A stretch of 64,000 bases of DNA from UBA6168 sp041392505. GTDB lineage: Bacteria; Bacteroidota; Bacteroidia; Chitinophagales; Saprospiraceae. The notes beneath the pieces were generated by a model, which saw nothing but the letters and a program-made list of their open reading frames with translations, was not told where the DNA came from and did no database searches. The translations under genes and the position numbers were made by a program. The stretch spans positions 62,001 through 126,000 of the forward strand of contig JAWKLX010000015.1 in the NCBI GenBank assembly GCA_041392505.1, in the 5' to 3' direction. Each line of letters begins with the position of its first letter. Position 1 is the first letter of the stretch. Shown here one piece after another: positions 34,204 to 41,709 of the stretch.

Positions 34204-37085
34204 ATGAAACAATCGATCCTACTTTTCATGGGGGTTCTACTGTCGTTTTGTCTACAGGCCCAACGGACAGTAACCGGCGTCGTTTCGGATGCCAATGGGC
34301 CTTTAATCGGTGCCACAGTTCAGGTTAAAGGGACATCCGTTGGAACTATCACTGATTTGGATGGTAGTTTTTCCATCCGTGTGCCCGATAATGCTCAGAC
34401 ATTGGTAGTAACCTACATCGGTTACGCAACTCAGGAGGTGCCCGTCGGTGATGGCAGTCCGCTTAACATCACGCTGACCGATGATGAACAAGCATTGAGC
34501 GAGGTCATTATCATTGGTTCTCGAAGTGCCGGTCGTACCAAATTGGAAAGTGCCGTGCCGGTGGATGTGCTGGATGTGAGCAAATTGTTGACGACCTACT
34601 CTCAGACGAACCTCAACCAAATGCTCAATTATGTATGCAGCCCTTTACCTCCAACACACAGACCATTTCTGATGGAACTGACCACATCGATCCGGCAGCA
34701 TTGCGTGGCCTTGGCCCCGATCAGGTGCTGGTGCTTGTCAATGGGAAACGCCGCCATACTTCTTCTTTGGTTAATGTAAATGGGACATTTGGACGGGGAA
34801 ATGTTGGGACTGACCTCAATGCCCTCCCTGCCTCGGCCATTAAACGCATCGAGGTGCTAAGGGACGGTGCGGCAGCACAATATGGCTCGGATGCAATCGC
34901 CGGGGTCATCAACCTCGTCATGAAGGACAATGTGAATAAGTTGTCAGCGCAGTTTACAACGGGGGCTTATGTGTCCGAAGGTTCTAATTTTTTGACGGGT
35001 GGTATGGATGGTGAAAGCTACGACCTCGGCCTGAATTATGGACTGCCTCTTGGCAAAAAAGGTGGCTATATCAATTTTACTGGAAACTTTGAACACCGTA
35101 ACTGGACCAGCCGGATGAAAGAACTCACAGGTCAGCTTTACAACGCTTACAACGGCATCGAGCGTTTGGCAGTGGCTAACAACATCGATCCAAGCCGGAT
35201 GACGATTGACGACATTCGCAACCTTGCCCCCGGATTGAGTTACTTGACCAGTGACCAACAGGCGTTCATTCAAAACATGCCAGAGGATTCTTTGCGGAAT
35301 ATCAGTATTAGCCCACTGGGGATTGATGCGACCGATGCCGAATTGACGGCTCGTGGCCTTGACCGGACAGACTTCAACATGAGGGTTGGCCAGTCGCAAC
35401 TGCGCGGAGGTAAGTTTTTCATGAACATGGAAGTGCCGGTCAGCGATAACGCTACAGTGTATGCCTTCGGAGGGGTAAGCAACCGGGATGGTCTTGCGAC
35501 TGGGTTTTACCGTTTGCCCCACCAGAACCGGACCTACACTCCTGCCTATCCAAATGGGTTTTTGCCAGAAATACACACCGATGTAAACGATCAATCGATG
35601 GCTATGGGGATTCGGGGATTGGTTAGTGGCTGGGAGGCTGATTTTAGCAATACGTTTGGTCGGAACTCTTTTAATTATGGGGTGAAGAACTCCAACAATG
35701 CCACTTTGCAAAACTCTACTCCTTTCGAGTTTGATGCGGGCGGTTTTGCTTTTTGGCAAAATACCACCAACTTCGATCTGCGCCATTATTCAGAGGACAT
35801 CCTGTCGGGGCTGAACGTAGCCTTCGGTGCAGAGTATCGTTTGGAAAATTACCAAATATTGGCGGGCAGTCTGAATTCTTATGCCAGCTATGACAAGAAC
35901 GGGGAAGTAGTTACACCAACTACGCCTTCCTCTGATCTGGTCACGGACTTCTTTGGCCGTGGACGTCCGGGCGGGGCGCAGGTGTTCCCTGGTTTTCAAT
36001 TGGCCAATGAGCTGAACGAATACCGCAACAGCGTGGCAGGTTACTTCGATATCGAAGCGGACTTGACGGAAGCTTTTTTAGTGTCCTTTGCTACCCGTTT
36101 TGAAAATTACAGTGATTTTGGTTCGACTACCAATTTCAAGCTCGCTTCCCGTTACAAGATCACCGACAATTGGTCGGTCCGGGGTGCCTTCAGCACAGGC
36201 TTCCGGGCTCCATCATTGCACCAGATTTATTTCAACTCTACCTCTACTTTGTTTGTGGATGGCGTGCCAAACGAAGTGGGCACCTTTAGCAACAATAGCC
36301 GAATTGCCCGCATCCTTGGTATCCCTGAACTAAAGGAGGAAACCTCGACCAGTTTCTCCGCCGGGATAACCGGGCGTATTCCAGATGCCAACCTAACCTT
36401 GACTATTGATGCCTTCCAAGTAGATATTGACGACCGGGTGGTTTTGACAGGAACATTTGCGCCCAGCAATGGCAGCACTGATGCCCAAAAGGCTGAGTTG
36501 GCCTTTCTTTTTGCCCAAGCGAATGCTACAAGCGCCAATTTTTTCGCCAATTCTATTGATACCCGCTCCCGTGGCATCGATGTAGTCGTCACGCATGAGG
36601 CCCGTTTTTCGGGTGGGGTTTTGAGTACAAGTTTGGCGGGTACATTTAGCAAAAATGAGCAAGTAGGGGCGGTGCAAACTTCGGAGGAATTGAAAGGGTT
36701 GGAAAGTATTTACTTTGACGAAACCAGTCGCATTTTCTTGGAGAAAGCTGTGCCTCGGACCAAGGTCAACCTGACCTTCAATCTGAGCATGGGCAAGTTT
36801 AGCGCCTTCCTCCGCAACGTTTATTTCGGGGAAGTTACCGAAGCTACCAATACGGTAGCCAATCAGCAGGTGTTTTCCGGTAAGATAGTGACCGATCTTT
36901 CAGTCGGTTATGGCTTGACCAAAGACCTGCGCCTTTCCATTGGCGCCAACAATCTCTTAGACATTTACCCGGATGAAAACATCCCTGCAAACCAGGGTTC
37001 AGGGCAGTTTATTTATTCCCGCCGTTCGCAGCAGTTCGGTTTTCAGGGGCGGTACTTGTTTGCCAGAGTGGCGTTTAATTTATGA
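34204..37085 (+). CDS. TonB-dependent outer-membrane receptor (one frameshift)
   Basis: Intended product of about 960 residues. Signal peptide LLFMGVLLSFCLQAQ, then a carboxypeptidase-D-regulatory-like domain (VTGVVSDANGPLIGATVQVK), then the plug domain (RGLGPDQVLVLVNGKRRH, RIEVLRDGAAAQYGSDAIAG) and a 22-strand-type barrel to a final aromatic residue in YLFARVAFNL. The frame breaks near 34632-34640 (NQMLNYV in one frame, PFTSNTQTISDGTD in the other). This plug (TSLVNVNGTFGRG) is of the iron/vitamin-type rather than the SusC type: no SusD follows. It takes up a substrate across the outer membrane using TonB energy. The terminator at 37112 closes the gene. Confidence 0.85.
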
Positions 37086-37111
37086 AATAATAAAACTGTT
37101 GGATAAAAAAA

Positions 37112-37150
37112 AAACGGATGTGGGGCTTGTCCCCGCATCCGTTTCTTTTT
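37112..37150 (+). terminator. Rho-independent terminator after the TonB-dependent receptor
   Basis: Arms AAACGGATGTGGGG (37112-37125) and CCCCGCATCCGTTT (37131-37144) pair over 14 bp with one G-T pair around a CTTGT loop and are followed by CTTTTT. Confidence 0.85.
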
Positions 37151-37233
37151 GCATTGAATCGAATGTACGATAAGAGATTTTGATACACAAACGTCGGCAG
37201 GGTTCATAGCCCTGCAAATAATAAAGTAATAAA

Positions 37234-37390
37234 ATGCGGAGCAGGATATGCTCGCTTTTGGCAACGACCCTAAGTGCTCCTCCAAAGGTTTCTAAGGGGC
37301 GGCGTCGGTTGTCAAAACGACGCCGCCCCTAGAAACCTTTTGGAGGGCCGAGCAGATTGATAGCAATAGTTTGGCTGTTCATTCGGCCCG
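37234..37390. repeat. Structured palindrome element, copy 1 (variable stem in a conserved frame)
   Basis: Order: ATGCGGaGCAG, about 30 variable bases, AGTGCTCCTCCA, a 28-bp hairpin stem (37280-37307 with 37318-37345), GGCCGAGCAGA, about 25 variable bases, TTCGGCCCG. The same skeleton recurs at 40993-41143 with an entirely different stem sequence. GGGCCGA and TTCGGCCC can pair with each other outside the central hairpin. Confidence 0.75.
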
Positions 37391-37498
37391 CATTATAAGT
37401 CGTTGATTCTTGTTAAAATCATTAATTTTCAATTTGCGGGGCTAAAAACCCTGCTGACGTTAATTCACTTCCATTTTTTTAAAACATCATGGCGGGAT

Positions 37499-38839
37499 TT
37501 ACTCCACCTCCACCTTATCATTTACCATATTGGTTGGTTGCCCGGTTGTTTCCAAAACGTTCAACCAGAGATCCCCTTCCACATCAATTTTTCTTCGCTG
37601 TGCCGTGACCAAACTGATGGGAAGGTAGATAAAATGGTTGTTTCGGCGGCCCACCACAAATCCCGTTTTGCCAGCTAAGGCGCCGTGTACTGCGTTCAGT
37701 CCCAGTTTGTTACAAAAAATACTGTCGCTTGGAGTGGCGGGAGCGCTGCGGATAATATAGCTGGGATCAATGTATTTGACGGTCACACTCTGGCCAATGG
37801 ATTTGAAATAACCAACAATTTCGTTTTTGAGGAACACGCCAATGTCATCGTGCAATTTATTTCCCGAGGCATCATAATGAACCGTTCCAGCTTTGATCAA
37901 CGACTGCCCAGCACCTTCCGCAACGACAATGACGCAGTGGTGTTTGCTGTCCAACCTTTGTTTGATGACATTTAGGAGCCCTTTGCTACCATGCAAATCG
38001 AACGGAACTTCTGGCACTAGCACTAAATTGACTTCCGGCATGGAGAGGGCAGCATTGGCGGCGATAAAGCCGGAATCACGGCCCATCAATTTGACAATGG
38101 CGATACCATTATAAGCCCCTTTGGCCTCGTTATGAGCATCACGGATAATGGGGCTGGCAACGGTAAAAGAAGTCTCAAAACCAAAAGTCTTTTCGATGTG
38201 GTTGATGTCGTTGTCAATCGTTTTCGGCACACCTGCCACTGCGATCTTCAAGCCCCGTTTTTCAATTTCTTGTGAAATAGATAAGGCCCCGTGCAGCGTG
38301 CCATCCCCACCAATGGTGAAGAGAATGTTGATGTTGTGCCGTTCCAGGCAATCCACGATTTTTTCAACATCCTGTTGCCCCCTGGAAGATCCCAAGATCG
38401 TCCCGCCAAACTGGTGGATATTGGAAACAAATTCCGGGGTCAGTTCAATGAAAGGGTGCCGGTACTCTGGAATAAATCCCTCGTAGCCATATTGCACCCC
38501 GAACACTTTTTTCACACCGTAGCGATAGTACAAAGCCATGACTATGCTGCGGATCACATTGTTGATACCCGGGCACAATCCGCCACAAGTGACGATGGCC
38601 GCAGTGGCTTTTGATGGGTCAAAAAAGATGTGTTCCCGTGGGCCCGCCCGTTCCATGCCCAACGGTATTTGGTCGGCTTGCCCGTTGGTAGCGCTGGGGT
38701 TCCATTCTACATTGAATAGAATTCTTTCTTCATCCCTGACGAAATTGAAAATTTGGTCTCCTTTGGTTGTAGAAAGCCCGATCGGTGATTTGATTTTACA
38801 TGGTCCAAGGCTTTTGATGAGAAAATCTTGTGCGTTCAT
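37499..38839 (-). CDS. pfkA: 6-phosphofructokinase (plant-like, ATP-type signature)
   Basis: A 446-residue cytosolic kinase of glycolysis that makes fructose 1,6-bisphosphate. Core motifs: IVTCGGLCPGINNVIR, the nucleotide loop TIGGDGTLHGA, the catalytic PKTIDNDI, and the sugar-binding MGRDSGFIA. The first discriminating position is glycine (GGDGT), which goes with ATP; the second is lysine (PKTIDND), which is usual in pyrophosphate enzymes but also found in the long plant and spirochete-type ATP enzymes, the group it most resembles. An N-terminal extension of about 75 residues is typical of that group. ATP use is therefore likely but not certain. It is convergent with the TonB receptor. Confidence 0.9.
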   Translation of the reverse strand: MNAQDFLIKSLGPCKIKSPIGLSTTKGDQIFNFVRDEERILFNVEWNPSATNGQADQIPLGMERAGPREHIFFDPSKATAAIVTCGGLCPGINNVIRSIVMALYYRYGVKKVFGVQYGYEGFIPEYRHPFIELTPEFVSNIHQFGGTILGSSRGQQDVEKIVDCLERHNINILFTIGGDGTLHGALSISQEIEKRGLKIAVAGVPKTIDNDINHIEKTFGFETSFTVASPIIRDAHNEAKGAYNGIAIVKLMGRDSGFIAANAALSMPEVNLVLVPEVPFDLHGSKGLLNVIKQRLDSKHHCVIVVAEGAGQSLIKAGTVHYDASGNKLHDDIGVFLKNEIVGYFKSIGQSVTVKYIDPSYIIRSAPATPSDSIFCNKLGLNAVHGALAGKTGFVVGRRNNHFIYLPISLVTAQRRKIDVEGDLWLNVLETTGQPTNMVNDKVEVE

Positions 38840-38997
38840 CCTTGGTGAGTTAGTGGTTAGAAAAATAAAGCGAGAAAGGTAGTGAATGACTTTAGATATT
38901 GTAGTAGCAAAGGACTACTAATTGGATTTTTCAATAATCTTCTTGGGTGGCCTATGAAAATTAGGATTGCCTCAATGGGCTGATGAGTCGCTATTTT

Positions 38998-39132
38998 TTA
39001 GTTTTTGTGATCCAGTGGCCAGCGCTGTTGCCGAGCCTCCTTTTTCCGTTTGTTTTGCTTGTGTACCCAGAGGATGATCTTAATGCAGGCGGCAAAAATC
39101 AATATCAGAAAAAATAGGAAGGTGATGAACAT
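38998..39132 (-). CDS. Small single-pass membrane protein, 44 residues
   Basis: A short leftward frame starting at the ATG at 39132 encodes a hydrophobic N-terminus FITFLFFLILIFAACIKIIL followed by a strongly basic tail (KQNKRKKEARQQRW). One membrane helix with a positive-inside cytosolic tail is the obvious reading. It lies 158 bp upstream of phosphofructokinase on the same strand. No family is recognised; small basic membrane peptides of this type are common and often missed. Coding status rests on composition and context only. Confidence 0.45.
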   Translation of the reverse strand: MFITFLFFLILIFAACIKIILWVHKQNKRKKEARQQRWPLDHKN

Positions 39133-39240
39133 GATGATGATTTTTTAATAGTTGAAGGCAAAACAGTGAAGTGGAGTGATGGTTTTATGAGATTCACGAA
39201 AAACGTTATCCAAACTCACGTTAATTAAAATGTCCGGTGG

Positions 39241-39293
39241 GGATTAATGGGAGGGAAAAATCGGCAGAGCCGATTTTTCCCTCCCATTAATCC
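39241..39293. repeat. Perfect 25-bp palindrome with AGA loop
   Basis: Arms 39241-39265 and 39269-39293 are perfect reverse complements around the three-base loop AGA. The GCAGAGC centre is shared with the hairpin at 41044-41094, though the stems are unrelated. Confidence 0.85.
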
Positions 39294-39295
39294 TC

Positions 39296-39517
39296 TTTGG
39301 CCCGTTCGGATTGGCCAATAGTGCCGCAAATTGAAAATTAATATTTCTTGTAAATAAGCCGTAGGTTGCAAAACCTCCTCTACTTTCGTTTCATGGCTGC
39401 ATCCCAACGATAGTAAAGGGCCTAAGTAGAGGAGGTTTTGGAACCTACGGCCTCCCAGCGAAAACGAATTATTAAAAACTTATTTTCGGCAGTATCGGCC
39501 AATCCGAACGGACCAAA
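39296..39517. mobile_element. 222-bp nested inverted-repeat element
   Basis: Outer 31-bp arms (39296-39326 and 39487-39517; 3 mismatches) start TTTGGCCCGTTCGGATTGG, and inner 26-bp arms (39358-39383 and 39426-39451; one mismatch) start GCCGTAGGTT. No coding frame lies inside. The structure suits a non-autonomous element or a large cruciform; no target duplication could be made out. It starts three bases after the perfect palindrome. Confidence 0.65.
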
Positions 39518-39646
39518 AACCAGCTATTTCATTTTTATGAGAAAACCCTGGAAAGGCAAACATGAACTGTAGGGTCCATCAAATTATTACTATTTTGCCG
39601 TGTGAAATTTACATGCTGTAAAACAGGTACAGAAAAAAAATTAGAT

Positions 39647-40663
39647 ATGATCAACGAACACCATTATGTCCATTTTAGAAATAATTATGCACACCTCAAA
39701 TCAGTGTCCGGCCAGGAAATAAGGGGCGAAGATGGCATCCGCTACCGCTATGAAATCCTGAGTCCTGATTTGCGGCCAGGTAACGGACCGCAGCTATTTC
39801 ATCATGGCAAAAAAACCGACCACGTCATTGTCTTAACCCACGGACTTTCCGATTCTCCGCGGTACATGGCGGATGTAGGCAAATGCTTTTACGAGGTCGG
39901 CCTGAACGTGATTTTAACTTTGCTACCTGGCCACGGCTTGAAGGACCCCGATGCCGCATTTGAAGACAAGAATCTGGATTCTTATTGGCGGCATACCATC
40001 GACCAGGCGGTAACCTTGGCGGCTTCCATGGGAGAGGTTATATCCTTAGGTGGTTTCTCCACGGGGGGCGCACTGAGTTACAACCGGGTTCTCCGGGATT
40101 TGAACAAAGGGGAAAAGAGCATACAGGGTGGGCTTTTCTTATTTTCCGGAGCCATTGCATTGGTGCCATTAGGGAAATTCGTCGTGAATATTGTGCCCAG
40201 TATAATACTCAAAAGAATGGATGGCGAGCTGAAGAGTAAGGGCCCCAATCCTTACAAGTACCCAGTGCTGCCTAAATTTGGGGCGAAAGAACTCGACGAC
40301 ATCATTGATGAGAACAATGAACTGTCGAAAAGTAAAAAACTGGATCAGCCTGTCTTCGCAGCCCATAACCTGACAGACGATACTGCCGATGTGCATGGCG
40401 TATTGCATTTACTGAGAAACCATGCTGTCATCAGTAGTGCGTTCATCATTGGTGAAGAAGTGAAACAAAAAAAAATAAAAGACCCTTCAGCTAAAGAGGA
40501 GGCCATCGAATGGGTCAATGTTGCTCATTCTACCCTGCCTGTCAAGGTGCCAATCGAATTAGATGGAGGCTTAGGTGAAGTAGGGCCGAACCCTCAATTC
40601 GATCTGATGATGCGGGCAGCCCTTGATTTTTTTGATAAATGTGTACGGAGAACTATCGTTTGA
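39647..40663 (+). CDS. Alpha/beta hydrolase (serine esterase/aminopeptidase-like)
   Basis: A 338-residue cytosolic protein from the ATG at 39647; the frame is open up to a GTG at 39602, adding 15 residues rich in cysteine and lysine that look non-coding. Motifs: oxyanion-side HVIVLTHGLSDSPRYM, the nucleophile elbow ISLGGFSTGGALSYN (serine about residue 147), and later aspartate and histidine candidates in NLTDDTADVHG and VNVAHSTLPVK. This set resembles carboxylesterases and monoacylglycerol-lipase-like hydrolases. A lid-like insertion follows the elbow (VVNIVPSIILKRM). Its last 11 bases overlap the end of the convergent SWIM gene. Confidence 0.8.
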   Translation: MINEHHYVHFRNNYAHLKSVSGQEIRGEDGIRYRYEILSPDLRPGNGPQLFHHGKKTDHVIVLTHGLSDSPRYMADVGKCFYEVGLNVILTLLPGHGLKDPDAAFEDKNLDSYWRHTIDQAVTLAASMGEVISLGGFSTGGALSYNRVLRDLNKGEKSIQGGLFLFSGAIALVPLGKFVVNIVPSIILKRMDGELKSKGPNPYKYPVLPKFGAKELDDIIDENNELSKSKKLDQPVFAAHNLTDDTADVHGVLHLLRNHAVISSAFIIGEEVKQKKIKDPSAKEEAIEWVNVAHSTLPVKVPIELDGGLGEVGPNPQFDLMMRAALDFFDKCVRRTIV

Positions 40664-40961
40664 TTCCCCCTTTCGGTGCTGCAACCTCCTTCAACGTATC
40701 ATTCAAAATGGCCCACATCACAGCGGTCACATGTTTACAGATCGGCCCGTGGTCATACGGGCAGTCGCAGGCCCACTGGGTTACATTACCCTTTTCGACC
40801 TCTATTTTTACAGAATATGGTTGTGTGCCGTTCACTGCTGCTGACCAGGAATTACCATTTAGGACAAGGCTGGACACCTGCCCAAGGACGAAATAGTTGA
40901 GCCCTTTTTGGGTAATGTCGGATGGGATGTGAACTTCAAAAGTAGAGATTGGGAAAGTCAT
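40653..40961 (-). CDS. Stand-alone SWIM zinc-finger protein
   Basis: A 102-residue protein with a SWIM domain, CxCxnCxH: ACDCPYDHGPICKHVTAVMW near residues 65-84. SWIM fingers bind zinc and contact nucleic acid or protein; in bacteria they usually start much longer proteins next to SNF2 helicases. Here the frame ends 18 residues after the finger, so it is a short, free-standing form or a truncated relic. The N-terminal part (YFVLGQVSSLVLNGNSWSAAV) agrees with the usual lead-in. The gene end overlaps the end of the hydrolase gene by 11 bases. Confidence 0.8.
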   Translation of the reverse strand: MTFPISTFEVHIPSDITQKGLNYFVLGQVSSLVLNGNSWSAAVNGTQPYSVKIEVEKGNVTQWACDCPYDHGPICKHVTAVMWAILNDTLKEVAAPKGGIKR

Positions 40962-40992
40962 GATTTAGAGTAAAGATAAAATAGGTTCAAAA

Positions 40993-41143
40993 ATGCGGGG
41001 CAGCAAATGTAATTTTCATTGGAACTGCCCAAGTGCCCCTCCAGGGATTTTAAGGGGGAACGGGCGCAGAGCGCCCGTTCCCCCTTAAAATCCCACCGGG
41101 CCGAGCAGAGTGTTGCGAAATGATCTGAACAACGTTCGGCCCG
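40993..41143. repeat. Structured palindrome element, copy 2
   Basis: Same skeleton as 37234-37390: ATGCGGgGCAG, variable spacer, AAGTGCCCCTCCA, hairpin, GGGCCGAGCAGA, about 24 variable bases, TTCGGCCCG. The central stem (41044-41066 with 41072-41094) is a perfect 23 bp around CAGAG and has no similarity to the stem of copy 1. Confidence 0.78.
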
Positions 41144-41180
41144 GAATTTAAGGAGCTTGATTCATCCTATCAAAAGTTAA

Positions 41181-41522
41181 TTAGTTACTGTTCACCGCCC
41201 ACCAAATCAAACCCGCCACTGGCGCCCAGTACACCACAAACATGAAATTCAAAATGAGCCAGGCCAGTGGCAAAACGGGAAAGGTCATAAACCACTCTGA
41301 CCGACCCGATCCCGTTCTGAAAGGGCTGTGGAACGTTTGGAAAAAACCATGCAGCGATTTTTCCAAACCATCTGCAAAAGGCACAAATACCACCCAGATC
41401 GGCAACACCCAACCGGGTGTACTCTCACTGACCGATCTCCTCCTGCGGCGCACATTCCGGGAGATGCCGATTTTGCATTTCCAAATAAAAGGGATGTTGA
41501 TGAAGAGGTAAATAAATTTCAT
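41181..41522 (-). CDS. Membrane-anchored GIY-YIG-like (T5orf172/MUG113-type) protein
   Basis: A 113-residue protein. The N-terminal 75 residues follow the GIY-YIG pattern of the T5orf172/MUG113 group: FIYLF, then KCKIGISRNVRRRRRSV (the IG-S-R block), then GLEKSLHGFF with the conserved glutamate and histidine, and finally GSGRSEWF like the G-x-EWF end of that family. Two hydrophobic helices follow (PVLPLAWLILNFMFVVYW, APVAGLIWWAV), so it should be tethered to the membrane. If active it would be a small nuclease; the membrane anchor is atypical. The assignment is by eye from motifs and needs a profile search. Confidence 0.6.
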   Translation of the reverse strand: MKFIYLFINIPFIWKCKIGISRNVRRRRRSVSESTPGWVLPIWVVFVPFADGLEKSLHGFFQTFHSPFRTGSGRSEWFMTFPVLPLAWLILNFMFVVYWAPVAGLIWWAVNSN

Positions 41523-41709
41523 CTAAAAACAATTTATTGCAAATGTACAACAAATAGTTGTGCCGAAAGGCGCAAAATGTGATTCGTACTTTTTGAATTA
41601 AGGGGGTGGGATGAAGGCAATTATACCCGTTAATAATTGGCAAATGCAGGACAGCTATGGTTAAGTTTGCCGTTGGTTCAAAATCAACCGCCAACAGCTA
41701 ACCACAGAA

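Noticed and set aside
34944..35786. A 280-codon leftward frame inside the TonB-dependent receptor
   Set aside because: Shadow of the receptor barrel; no start context and no recognisable protein.
34204..37085. SusC-type polysaccharide utilisation locus
   Set aside because: No SusD-like lipoprotein follows, no glycoside hydrolase is near, and the plug is of the iron/vitamin receptor type.
37234..41143. Integron attC-like sites
   Set aside because: The palindromes lack the core GTTRRRY and its partner, and there is no integrase or gene cassette array.
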